DNA from: Isoetes taiwanensis
Taxonomy: Eukaryota > Streptophyta > Lycopodiopsida > Isoetales > Isoetaceae
Length of the DNA: 64,000 nt
Assembly: GCA_021234155.1 (NCBI GenBank)
Contig: JAJEKV010000205.1
Location: 1,475,501-1,539,500 of the forward strand
Direction: 5' to 3'
Position 1 is the first letter of the stretch, and each line of letters starts with the position of its first letter. This document shows positions 1 to 10,682 of the stretch, one piece after another. The position numbers and the translations under genes were made by a program. Under the pieces are notes generated by a model. That model worked only from the letters and a program-made list of their open reading frames with translations, was not told the origin of the DNA and ran no database searches.

Positions 1-2
1 CA

Positions 3-643
3 CAGCCCACAGGGAACATCACCTCGGAGCAATGGGTACAGTACTTGCAACAGCTGTACGACCCGCTCGGGGGCCAGGCACCAGTCCCTCCACAGATAGG
101 CATGGCTCTGGTTATCACAGAGGGGGATGTCATCATGGGCCTACAGCGTCTAGCTAATGGGAAGGCAGCAGATTTAGATGACATCTCCGGCGAGAATTTC
201 TGAAATGGGTGGGCCTCCCACTGGTGCTGTCCTCACGACATTGTTCAATAAAGCATTGCGAGAAGGCTTCCCTACACAATGGACCACTAGTAGGGTAGTG
301 CCCATATACAAAGCAGGGGACCCTCAATGCCCGGCCAACTACCGTACTATTATGGTCAGCTCTCTCTTTGCAAAAGCTGTTGGTGGCATCCTTGAGCGGT
401 GACAATATGGGCGAGGAGGAAACGAGAGGTGCGAGCTCTTACAGGCGGGTTTCCGGCCCGGACCTCCACCATTGATCATATCTTCACTCGCACATTGATT
501 GAAGATAGCAGAATCGCCGGGCAGAACACATGTCTTTGTTGTTTCGTGGATTTTGCAAAAGCGTTCGACCACGATTACCCGCAACAAGCTATGGGACAGA
601 TTGCGTATTTGGGACCCCACGGACTTGCGAGAATGCAGTATAT
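3..643 (+). pseudogene. LINE-A reverse transcriptase, 5' part (interrupted)
   Basis: This is the fingers and early palm part of a non-LTR retrotransposon reverse transcriptase, open at the window edge. The frame from base 3 ends in a stop near 203 and continues in another frame with VVPIYKAGDPQCPANYRTI and SSLFAKAVGGILE, the classic LINE motif. After a further shift come a GF-x-ART-STIDHIF-like segment and CCFVDFAKAFD (RT block A, catalytic Asp). A last shift gives RNKLWDRLRIW. At least three frameshifts make it dead. Reading stops at 643, where a 10-kb DNA transposon is inserted, and resumes at 10683 in the same element. Confidence 0.85.
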
Positions 644-2281
644 GGGTGTTTTTTTATTGGTGGTGTACAATTCAGCATGTCGCGACATAGGGTGATTAAC
701 GGGTGCTGACCGTCCTTCATCGTGACGTTTTGGCCAATGCTTTTTTCCCGTGTCCGCCAAAAATTTTCCAACCTCCGGGCGCTTCGATCCGTAACCAATT
801 GAAAGATCGGCCGATTTGTTGTCCATGTCGGTGATCCCGGTATGTATTTTGCTTGGATGGTGTTTGGAATTTGGAATTGGCGGGCAAATTTCCCAAAGAA
901 TGTTTTTGATTTTGGGAAAATGCAGCTGTTGTTTTCTTTTCCAGAATTCTTCCAATGCGGTGCGAATTGGCGGATCTCTTCGTTTGGCCATTGCAAGGAA
1001 TGGAGTCTTGTTTGATCCAAACAATCTATTCTCCGGTTGCATAATCTTCAAGAGCAGTCCCACCAATTCAAGGAGCTATGTGGTCGTCTGGCTTCCAAGA
1101 TTGCTCAGCCTATACAACAATCTTTTGTCTATGGGTCGACTCCATATACTCAGCCTATACAACAATCTTTTGTCTATGAATGCCCTCCTGGTAATCAGCT
1201 CTTCAGCATGCCATGGGAATTTTATTTTGGTTCTTGAATTTCTGTTTCCTAATTTGCAGAAGAAGTGGAGGATACAAACGTTCCTACATATGATGATACT
1301 TGTGTTGATTATGTACATGACATCCAAAATCAGCACATGCAGGACTCAGTGGAAGCAGGTACATTCTTTCATGTGCAGTTTTTTTAAGCAGTCTGTTTTA
1401 TGTAGTGCTTAATTTATTTCATATGTAGTGCTTTATTCTGAGTATTGTTTACTATTTGCAGAATATGAAACACAGATAGAAGCAGGTACATTCTTTCATG
1501 TGCAGTTTTTTTTAAGCAATCTGTTTTATGTAGTGCTTAATTTATTTCATATGTAGTGTTTCATTCTCAGTATTGTTTACTATTTGCAGAATATGAAACA
1601 CAGATAGAAGATAGTTTGTTACTCTACAGGAAAATCAGTGCAGAAAAGAGAAGGCAGCAGAGAGCAAGAAAGAGAGCAAGGGAAGCCGAATTGAAGGAAG
1701 AGGACAAAGAATTTGAAGAGAATGTTTTCAGTAAGAGAAGAAAACAACAACTGTCGAGGTTGATTGCAGACCATGCTAATGAGGTATGTCATAAAGTTTC
1801 AAAGAATGAGAGGAAAGAAGTTCTTCAAGGTCTTTGCTAAGTTCTTTGCCCGAATTTGAAATGTTAAAATTGAAAGAAGTAGACACAATGAGAAAGATAG
1901 TTAACAACCTCAAGAATTCTCTTGCAAACCATAAGCATGCCAGATCTACTGATGTACTTTACAAAGAAGGACCCTCGACCATGGTATATCTTTGTTGTCC
2001 CCAGCACTAATTGTTTGGGAACTTCCAAGTGCCTAAACTTGAATAGAAGATATGTGACAACAGCAGTTCAGAGGAGAAAAACAGCAGAAATTGGTGATGG
2101 CCCATGGTCAATGTTCAAAAAGAAAACCAGATCTGATAAACTAAGCAGAAAACAGCAGAAATTAGTAATTGATTTTTGGACTCATAGACCCGAGTGTCAC
2201 CATGCAAGAAACATGTTATTAAGATTAGGCTTGGCAAAGGAAAGAAGATAATGCATGCTCTACACTTCTTGGAAGAAACTG
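644..2281 (+). repeat. 5' block of the transposon, copy 1 (with coding exons)
   Basis: This block holds the left TIR and exons of a protein also seen in copy 2 (3581-5217). It contains a segment ending QLFSMPWEFYFGS with a 28-bp internal direct repeat (Q-P-I-Q-Q-S-F-V-Y twice), a small acidic exon, a 25-nt micro-exon (YETQIE) and a strongly basic helical exon at 1590-1837 (EKRRQQRARKRAREAELK). The micro-exon and its intron are tandemly duplicated (about 1354-1480 and 1481-1607). After 2130 comes a short exon containing DKLSRKQQKLVIDFW. The encoded N-terminus looks like a DNA-binding region of a transposase, but that is inference. Copy 1 stops inside this exon; unrelated sequence follows. Confidence 0.65.
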
Positions 2282-3237
2282 CACTGCACTTCATGGATAC
2301 TAAGGAGTGATCCATTGTCTGTCGCATCTGGCCGATGGCTTGCAGCAGATCTTGCTTTGTAAGTGTGTCTGGTGTTGTAACAGGAAAGCCCAGATCTTCT
2401 GTTTTCTTAGAAAAGCTCAAATCTTCTGTATTCTTTGCTCCAGCACTACCAATTGCTTCCGTTCTTGTGATTGGCAGACTTGGGCTCCCTGTTTCTCCAC
2501 CGACAGCTTCCCCTATAACACCAGCTCCACCTATTGCTCCACTGTTCCATTTTGTTCGATGCTATCGAGTTTTACCCCTTTGTTCCGACACTATCGAGTC
2601 AAGCCCGAATCCTCTCGGTTTCCCTTTTTTTTGTTTCCAACATCTGTTGCAGCCGTTCTCTTCTTTCGTGCCATGTTGCCCGATACCCAAAGCACTGTAG
2701 CTGTCCCAAAATCCACATAAAGGACCCCAAGCCTTTGTAGGAATATGATGTGTGCACATGGCTCTTATATGCTTCAAAATGTGGCGGCCCGCGATCAACA
2801 ACAACCAAAGCGGGTCATCAACCAAACCGAGGGAATGTGGGACCAATGTCCATACCCCACATGGAAATGGAGAGCAAACCCCCCCCCCCCCCGGTCGTGG
2901 CGCCATTTTTCTATTAAGGCGGGGGGCTGCAACTATGCCAATGGCGACTATGGCACCTTTCCTATTGATCCCCTATTTTTCCCTAAGTTTTTGTGTGTGG
3001 ATCCTTGTTTATTCCTAAGTTTTTGTCTGTTGTTTTTCCATATCTGTGGCGACCCATGTGATGCAAGGTGACTAGAATATATTGTTCCCTAGATGCAACC
3101 TCGTCCACTTTTTAACATCAATAATCATCTTTCTCAGAGGTGCTATATACAACTCCATGGTCTAGGCAAAGATAGATCTAGGGAAATCTCTAGATTCCAA
3201 CTTCGATGTCATGAAACACAACGTAGCAAAAGAACAA
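2282..3237 (-). other. Spacer between the two 5' blocks, with a minus-strand coding-like stretch
   Basis: Reading the minus strand from about 2560 to 2305 gives an open Gly-rich frame running into DLLQAIGQMRQTMDHSL. I do not recognise it. The rest (2700-3237) has a poly-C run at 2880-2892 and no gene that I can support. Confidence 0.3.
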
Positions 3238-3528
3238 CACGTAAAAGCAACTTGCTTTGCATTCTACCACCTTCTCCAATAGTGTTGCGGCGTGTGGTGC
3301 TTTTCTTTCCTTATTTGCTACCTGGGTTCGACGGTGGCTGCAAATTTTCCTCTTTTCTACTTGTTGCAGGATTTCCCTTACATTCGAGTCAATGACCTTG
3401 CATTCTTGGATTTACCTTGCATTCTCGGAGCTAGTTACCTTACATTCTTAAACTCTTACCCTCATTCCGGAGGTGCAAAAGAATTTTACTGCTGACAAAA
3501 TGCAAAGCAAGTTGTTTCCACGTAAAAG
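3238..3528. mobile_element. Small MITE-like insertion (about 290 bp)
   Basis: CAACTTGCTTTGCATT at 3248 is inverted as AATGCAAAGCAAGTTG at 3499-3514. The 10-mer CACGTAAAAG lies directly left of the first arm (3238-3247) and again 4 bp right of the second (3519-3528), like a 9-10 bp target duplication of Mutator-type elements. No coding frame is evident inside. Confidence 0.5.
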
Positions 3529-3580
3529 GAATGCCTCTCTGCTTGACATTCCACGTGTGTCAACAATGCCTCCGGCTAAT

Positions 3581-5217
3581 GGGTGTTTTTTTATTGGTGG
3601 TGTACAATTCAGCATGTCGCGACATAGGGTGATTAACGGGTGCTGACCGTCCTTCATCGTGACGTTTTCGCGCCCGTCACTATTTTTCCCAGGCCCGCCA
3701 AAATTTCCCAACCTCCGGAACGCTCGATCCGTAACCAATTCAGGAAGATCGGCCGATTTGTTGTCCATGTCAGCGATCCCTGGTATGTAGCTGCTTGGAT
3801 GGTGTTTGGAATTTGGAATTGGCGGGCAAATTTCCCAAAGAATGTTTGATTTTGGGAAAATACAGCTACTGTTTTCTTTTCCAGAATTCTTCCAATGCAG
3901 GCGAATTGGCCAGATCTCTTTCATTTGGCCATTGCAAGGAATGGAGTACTGTTTGATCCAAACAATCTATTCTCCAGTTTGCATAATCTTCAAGAGCAGT
4001 CCCACCAATTCAAGGAGCTATGTGGTCGTCTGGCTTCCAAGATTGCTCAGCCTATACAACAATCTTTTGTCTATGGGTCGACTCCATATACTCAGCCTAT
4101 ACAACAATCTTTTGTCTATGAATGCCCTGCTGGTAATCAGCTCTTCAGCATGCCATGGGAATTTTATTTTGGTTCTTGAATTTCTGTTTCCTAATTTGCA
4201 GAAGAAGTGGAGGATACAAACGTTCCTACATATGATGATACTTGTGTTGATTATGTACATGACATCCAAAATCAGCACATGCAGGACTCAGTGGAAGCAG
4301 GTACATTCTTTCATGTGCAGTTTTTTTTAAGCAGTCTGTTTTATGTAGTGCTTAATTTATTTCATATGTAGTGCTTTATTCTGAGTATTGTTTACTATTG
4401 CAATATGAAACACAGATTGAAGCAGGTACATTCTTTCATGTGCATTTTTTTTTAAGCAGTCTGTTTTATGTAGTGCTTAATTTATTTCATATGTAGTGCT
4501 TTATTCTGAGTATTGTTTACTATTTGCAGAATATGAAACACAGATTGAAGATAGTTTGTTACTCTACAGGAAAATCAGTGTAGAAAAGAGAAGGCAGCAG
4601 AGAGCAAGAAAGAGAGCAAGGGAAGCCGAATTGAAGGAAGAGGAAAAAGAATTTGAAGAAAATGTTTTCAGTAAGAGAAGAAAACAACAACTGTCGAGGT
4701 TGATTGCAGACCATGCTAATGAGGTATGTCATAAAGTTTCAAAGAATGAGAGGAAAGAAGTTCTTCAAGGTCCGCTAAGTTCTTTGCCGTAATTTGAAAT
4801 GTTAAAATTGAAAGAAGTAGACACAATGAGAAAGATAGTTAACAACCTCAAGAATTCTCTTGCAAACCATAAGCATGCCAGATCTACTGATGTTCTTACA
4901 CCAAGGACCTCAGCCATGGTATATGCTGTTGTCCCAGGCACTAATTGTTTAGGAACTTCCAAGTGCCTAAACTTGAATAGAAGATATGTGACAACAGCAG
5001 TTCAGAGGAGAAAAACAAAGAGAAATTGGTGATGGCCCATGGTCAATGTTCAAAAAAAAACCAGATCGATAAACTAAGCGAGAAAACAACGAGAAATTAG
5101 TAATTGATTTTGGACTCATCGGACCGAAAGTGTCACCATGCAAGAAACATGTTATTAAGATTAGGCTTGGCAAAGGAAAGAAGATAATGCATGCTCTACA
5201 CTTCTTGGAAGAAACTG
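3581..5217 (+). repeat. 5' block of the transposon, copy 2 (with left TIR)
   Basis: This near-identical second copy of 644-2281 again begins exactly at GGGTG of the TIR. It has the same exon order and the same micro-exon duplication (4315-4550). Small differences (deletions near 4400, 5010 and 5085) make copy 2 the more broken in its last exon. Unlike copy 1 it runs on into downstream transposase exons, so it is probably the original 5' end for 5218-10678. No second right TIR is visible, so this is not two complete nested elements. Confidence 0.75.
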
Positions 5218-6600
5218 AGGTTGGTTTTTTTCTTTTAAGTTTATAATTCATTTGTTTACAATACTAATGTGCTTGTTACTTTTAATGCAGTGTTCTTTTT
5301 ATGCTAGTTTTCGAAAAGAATATCCAAAATTGAAGTTTCATTCTCGACTTTTCGATTACCTTTGAAACCTCCATTTGTTCGAAAAAGTAAAGGACGGGGA
5401 GACTTGTTGTTGTGTGTATCATATGAGACTAGATTATGTTAGACAAGCACTAAACAAGATTAGGTTGGATACAAAGATTCATGGTCTTTGATTGTAGTTG
5501 TACTTGTTCTATTTGTGGTGCTGGAGCAAAGTGTGAAGCTAATACTAAGACCTACAAATCTTCAAGTGATTTGTGGAGGTCAATTGTATGTTCAAGGACA
5601 TTGCGGATGAGTGGTATACTCATAATTGCATGTTTGAAATGCCTTTGCTTGTGGCCCATCTAAGTTACCTATGTGTCCAAAAAAGAATTAAGCAAGGCTG
5701 CAGGGCATTTAGTAGATTGGAAAACTTTTGATAGGGTGGGTGATGTACATTTCCTTTCTGATTTTGTGATTTATTAAACTAATCATTGCTTTGCTTTTAG
5801 GTTTATGAATCAGCAAAAGAACCTGATGGCAAAGGTGGGACAAAGGTGGTTCCAAAGCCTGTTGTGAAGCTGGTATACAAGACGAGATGTCATATGCTAA
5901 AAATATTTTAACTGAATTCATTCCCCATAATTATGAGGCTAGATGGCAGGCAAAACAATTCAGAGATTGTTTAGGCACTTTCCCAGAAAACACAAGTGGT
6001 ATCATCATTGATTTCATTTGAAAACTATACCTTCAAGACACAACAAGAAATCCAAAGCTTACATTGGAGAAATGACCAATGCACAATACTTGTGCACATC
6101 ACTTATAGGCATGCAACTGCAAAAGAGGTGGAGGATAATTCATTATGCAAAGGTGATAGGAATATCATCAAGGAGACACACTTTTACATTTCGGATGATA
6201 GGGAGCATGACACCTTATTTGTCCAAAGACCTTGTCTTAACAAGCATCTTTGATTACTTGGCCAACAAGGAAGTCAAATACAACAACCATATAATGTGGT
6301 CGGATGGCTGCTCATCTCGGTTCAAGGGTGCAAGAAATTTCTATTTTCTTGGTAGATTTTATAAGGTATCATGCATTCCAATTCACTTTGGAACTACTTT
6401 GCATCATATATCATGGAAAAGGTAAATTCAATGTCTCATTAAGGCTGGAATCGCAAAACATTAAAGATAGTTGTTTGTTACCTTGGGGGAGCATGATGGG
6501 GGGGGCTGTTCAAGAGAGCATTCACCCATGAAATGTTGAAAAGAAATTCCAAACCTTTAAGAAATGCCCGAGACGTTGTTCAATTCTCGCGACGCGAGCA
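5218..6600 (+). pseudogene. DDE-like transposase, C-terminal exons (decayed)
   Basis: Exons joined across shifts read: EMSYAKNILTEFIPHNYEA (about 5884), a DF-x-ENYTFKTQQEIQSLHW segment (about 6010-6070), an ISDD-x-EHD segment (about 6190-6220), IMWSDGCSSRFKGARNFYF (6290-6345), then after a short intron GEHDGGGAVQE (about 6490) and AFTHEMLKRNSKPLRNARD VVQF across a shift. The order D-F-x-E-N-Y, S-D-D, S-D-G-C and H/E-x-D-G-x-G-A matches a widespread eukaryotic transposase-like family with conserved acidic residues; the family assignment is from memory of the pattern. Stops and frameshifts show it is inactive. 5218-5800 is mostly intron or leader with no frame I can name. Confidence 0.65.
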
Positions 6601-7424
6601 CTTCAAAGATTCTCGACAAACATAGGTCGTGCATATGTTAATGAAGATTATTGCCGTCTTTTTGTACCCGATCTTTGTACCAGTCTTCTTTGTGGTAAAC
6701 ATTACTAAACTGTAACAAACTATTAATTGTTTTAGGTACTTTTGGGAGATAAAGATTGATGAAGTAAGCGAGTTGAGCGGTTTGGTGTGCTACTTTATCG
6801 GGGTCTAGTAAATTCCATAGTAAACTCAAGGATGCTACTCAAGTTGCACATATGAATTACTCGTGCTTTTGTCATGATTGTTGGTTGGGTAAGTACGGTA
6901 AGTGCATAAACAAAGATAGAATAGGTACCGGACTTTTTTTAATTAAGACCGGGGATTCAAGATGATCTTGCACTTGTGGATGGGCGATCTATGAGGGGAT
7001 CTTGAAAGTGGAAATCAGATATTATTGATGTAGGGGAGAACTTTGCGAGTGGTTGCTCCAAAGCAGATAACAAAAGAAGGTTGACTTCTACATCTTAAAG
7101 TGCACTATACCTAAGCATGTTGAGAAGGCCTACAAAGACCCATGGGGCCAAAAATTTGGGAGGAGGGAAGTCGTTGTAGTGAGGCAAGTTTTATAAACCT
7201 GGTAGGAGACAACAAATATGATTTTGCTTGAATATGAGCTTGACTGCAGGTGTTTATAGCCACCGGTTGTGTCATGCAATTTTGAAATGAAAGATGTGGG
7301 ATGTAATATGTTTGAATTGGAAGGCGATGTCCATGAAAACATACTTGAAAGTTTGCGGACTTGCTCACATATATTAGCACAATGTGATGTTGCTAGCAGC
7401 GGCGGCAATCCAGCCAACCAAAAC
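6601..7424 (+). other. Decayed transposon coding tail
   Basis: A plus-strand stretch around 7030-7180 reads FYILKCTIPKHVEKAYKDP followed by WGQKFGRREVVVV, which may be the end of the same protein. Frames change often and no domain is recognisable. The remainder shows nothing else. Confidence 0.3.
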
Positions 7425-7750
7425 AACAGGTAAGTCAACAAACAAGTCGGTGGGGAAAGTCAACAGACAAGTCGAGAGAAGGTGGCACGCAAATCGGTAG
7501 CCAAGTCGGTGAGGCAAGGTGGCAGCCAAGTCAAGCGACCAAGTCGTGAGGTAAGTCAACGGACAATTCAGCGGAGACAAAGTGGCGAGCAAATCAGAGC
7601 CAAGTCAGTGAGGCAAGGTGGCGCCAAGTCAACGACCAAGTCGGAGACAAGTCAACGGACACAAGTCAGCAGACAAGGTGGCGAGCAAATCGATAGCCAA
7701 GTCAACAGCCAAGTCATCAGGCAATATGGCAGCCAAGTCATCCAAGTCTA
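7425..7750. repeat. Degenerate minisatellite, AAGTC...GAGGCAAGGTGGC units
   Basis: Variants of a unit of about 20-35 bp built from CAAGTC, GTGAGGCAAGGTGGC and CAAGTCAACGGACA follow one another. One frame is open as a Q/R/S-rich low-complexity peptide, which I treat as a by-product of the repeat rather than a gene. Confidence 0.75.
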
Positions 7751-7844
7751 AAATTACCAAAAGATTAGACAAGTGACCAACTCAATTAACAATAAAACCA
7801 TACAATTGACAATTCCAACAATTTCATTGACAATTTAAACTTGT

Positions 7845-8110
7845 AAATGCCAAGAACAAAATAAAACCATTGGTTAATGCAAATGGGTTCAAACCATTGG
7901 TTAATGCAAATGGGTTCAAACCATTGGTTAATAAAACCATTGGTTAATGCAAATGGTTAATGCAAATGAGTTAATATCATTGGTTAATATCATTGGTTAA
8001 TCAAAATAAAACCATTGGTTAATATCATTGGTTAATCAAAATAAAACCATTGGTTAATGCAAATGGGTTTGGTTAATGCAAATGGGTTTGGTTAATTCTA
8101 TGCTTATCTA
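7845..8110. repeat. Minisatellite, CCATTGGTTAATGCAAATGG units
   Basis: About a dozen copies of AAACCATTGGTTAATGCAA or shortened forms run in tandem with irregular spacing. The sequence is AT-rich and non-coding. Related single units (ATGGTTAA) continue to about 8210. Confidence 0.8.
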
Positions 8111-8459
8111 AATCTAATGGTCATCTAAGTCTATGATTATCCACTTCAAGCAACCATTAATTAATTTTAATGGTTAAACTTAATGGTTAAAATTCAATGG
8201 TATCAGAATCGATCCAATGGTCTTAAATTTAATTTTCAGCCTAATCATCTCACATAACATCAACAAGGTGGATATATAAATATATTGATTTCAGTAACCC
8301 GTATACAAAATTGAACCAAGTACAAAATTGGAGGATGCTTAGCAGACAAAATTGCATCCCATCTTCAATAACTTAAATCACTTCATAGGTATGATAGCAT
8401 ATTAGAAGATTAGAAGTTCCCAAACGATCGGAAGATACTTAATTTAATTTAATTTTTTC

Positions 8460-10135
8460 TTTTTAAACCTTTTGCGGCATATATGACTGCGCAAAGTCGA
8501 GTCCATTTTCCTCCTCGTTTATCTGGAGAAGAAATAACATCTTCCTTTTGGACAATGTCGTTGCTTTTAACTGATATAAAAAAGGAAACACATCAGAAAA
8601 CATAATCAAACAATAATAGGACGATATTGGAATCAGCAACCACACATTCTCTCACTTACCAATGTTCAACATTTCAGCACCAGCATCATGAACATCAGCT
8701 CCATCATGAACATCAGCAACATGAACATCAGCACCAGGCAAATCCTTCATCAGGTTTCTTGGCATAATTGTTGGCTCCCCCAACTCCTTAAGGTCTGCTG
8801 CTACTGAAACAACTTTAAAGATAAAGATTTAAAGTCGCTGACCTAACTATCTAAGTAATGAAGTTCAAACATACAATACCTTTGGATTTGCTCTTGAGTG
8901 GGAATTTGCCAAAAGCTTCTTCACCTTCATCAGCACATAGTCCATCCATTAAGAATTGCATGTTGATGTCTTTCACAGCTGAAGAAGAACAAACAAGATC
9001 AACATAATATGAGACAAGAATAGCATCACAATATGAAAACACTCACCTTTATTTACTTTGGGCTCTGCTTAGCTTCATCTGCATCTGTCATAGTCAGTTA
9101 GAATCCAGCACTCAATAAGCACAAAGTCAATAAGCACAAACTTACTCTCATTCTTCCCCAGACTCTTGCTCATCATGACTACCATCATCCTCATGAGCAT
9201 TTGTCTGATCACTCATAAGCCCAAGCTCAACCAAAAGTGCGTAAGGCAGGCGATTCATCACAACTCACTTGCGTAAACGCGATGCTATCCAAAGACAGAC
9301 GAAAAGCAAGCTAAGTGCCACTTATGGCTGCACTTCAGCTAAACATGCATGGTGTATTCATCACTAAAATCAAGGCCACATAAGACACAAGCTTCAGAAG
9401 TAGAAGATAGAGGAAAGTTATAAATACCCATGTTGATGTTGATGGCCTGAAATTTCTTATTATTCTGTAGCACAGAAATTTGAGTTGCTTTTGAATGCCA
9501 CTTTTCAATACTTACATCAAATGCTGCTATATCTCGTTTCAGTATTGAAACCTCATCAACCAAAGAGTTGTACTTGCCCTTATCCATGCTCAACAGAGTC
9601 TGCTGGAGAAGACCCTTTAACAAGTCCTCCTCTGTCTTCAAATGTGCAGCTGTCTTCTGATATTCAGCATCATCTGCAAAATCTCGTTTCAAGTCACATC
9701 TGAATTTGTATTTCTCTGCAACAGAATCTGCTAATCTGTTGCACACAACTTCAGAAGCAGCCAGGCTGCCTTCCATCCTCAGCACCTCTTCTTCAACTTT
9801 GATTAGCCACGTTCCGCGACCTCACCCTTCATTTCCCTGAGCTTTCTTACCCGGCCCATCACAATCTGAATGTTCTTCTCAAAAGTATTGACAGGGTTTT
9901 TCCTTGACCTTTTCTTCACGGAATCCTTGTGCGAGTCTGCAGCAAAAGAAGCCCAGTTCACTAAAAACTCCTTTGGGTTTGCAAGAGCCTTGTTGGTGTG
10001 CTGCCATGCGAAAGCTCTTGCAAATTGAGTTCGAACTTCGTGATTAACCAGCTTCTTCTGGTATACCTTGTTAATCAAATCTGTCAATTCAGCCCTGAAA
10101 CCGGTTAGGCGTCCTTGATCTTCATTTTCCCACAT
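8460..10135 (-). pseudogene. Second transposon protein: basic N-terminus, coiled coil, zinc finger
   Basis: The gene starts at 10135 (MWENEDQGRL) and runs about 110 codons, with RSRKNPVNTFEK suggesting a DNA-binding-type basic region. After a shift near 9800 it continues as a long helical segment (EGSLAASEVVCNRLADSVAEK...) to about 9430. An intron-like gap then leads to a Cys/His cluster, EACVLCGLDFSDEYTMHV, one stop codon, and LKCSHKWHLACF, i.e. C-x2-C ... C-x-H-x-W-H-x2-C, a RING/PHD-like finger. Further downstream pieces (9050-8460, including a His/Glu/Ala-coding CATCAGCACCAGC repeat at 8685-8745) may be later exons. It faces the transposase gene and lies next to the right TIR, as in two-gene DNA transposons. 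Function not known. Confidence 0.55.
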
Positions 10136-10682
10136 TCAAGGGGACACTTCCAAACCTCAGTAACCATTCATTTTCGAAACATCTTAGGCTTCAACGCTTG
10201 GGCTTCTTTCCCACCGGCGGACCACGGCAAGTAGCGAATTCACGCTCTGTCCTAGCAACCGGCAACTGCAAATAAAATGGAAAAGCTTTAAATTCAATCT
10301 CTGTAATAACTCAGAGCGAAAAACCTCAATATTGTTACCTGTTTCGAAGCTGGCTCCATCGCTTGAATTAGGACGGGCGAAAAAGAGCTTGAAGAGCGAA
10401 AAAGAGCTTCAAAGGGCGCACTGTTCCGGCAGAGCCAAAGAGCTTGAAGTTTCGAAAAATTTGGGAAGCTTGGGAGGAATCCGACCCCAAATCATTTGGC
10501 GCGCATTCCGGAGCTCGTAAGCCCCCTTCATCATGACCGTCGCCAGACTTCATTACGCCTGTCGCCAGACTTCATTACACCAGACGGCTGTCTCGAAAAA
10601 AAAGCAAAGCACTCGGATAAAGGTGCTTACGATGTCTTTGAGATTTCGCTTTTTGTACACCACCAATAAAAATGACCCATAT

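Larger units (their letters stand above)
644..10678 (+). mobile_element. 10,035-bp GGGT-ended DNA transposon with ATAT target duplication
   Basis: The left end (GGGTG, T-rich, ATTGGTGGTGTACAA) and the inverted right end (TTGTACACCACCAATAAAAATGACCC) are imperfect terminal inverted repeats of about 27 bp. ATAT flanks both sides (640-643 and 10679-10682). Deleting the element plus one ATAT joins the LINE frame as R-M-Q-Y-I-G-L-Y-E-A-C, which fixes the boundaries independently. A TA duplication with TGGGT ends is the alternative reading, but it gives the same joined sequence. Contents: a repeated 5' block, transposase-like exons (+), two minisatellites and a minus-strand coiled-coil gene at the right end. 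The superfamily is not assigned; a 4-bp target duplication argues against PIF/Harbinger (3 bp) and hAT (8 bp). Confidence 0.8.

Noticed and set aside
644-5217. Two independent copies of the 10-kb transposon nested in each other
   Set aside because: Only one right TIR exists, and the first block stops abruptly at 2281; a duplicated 5' block explains the data better.
7482-7751. An 89-codon Q/R/S-rich frame
   Set aside because: It is produced by the minisatellite; unit lengths are irregular and no start or homology supports a gene.
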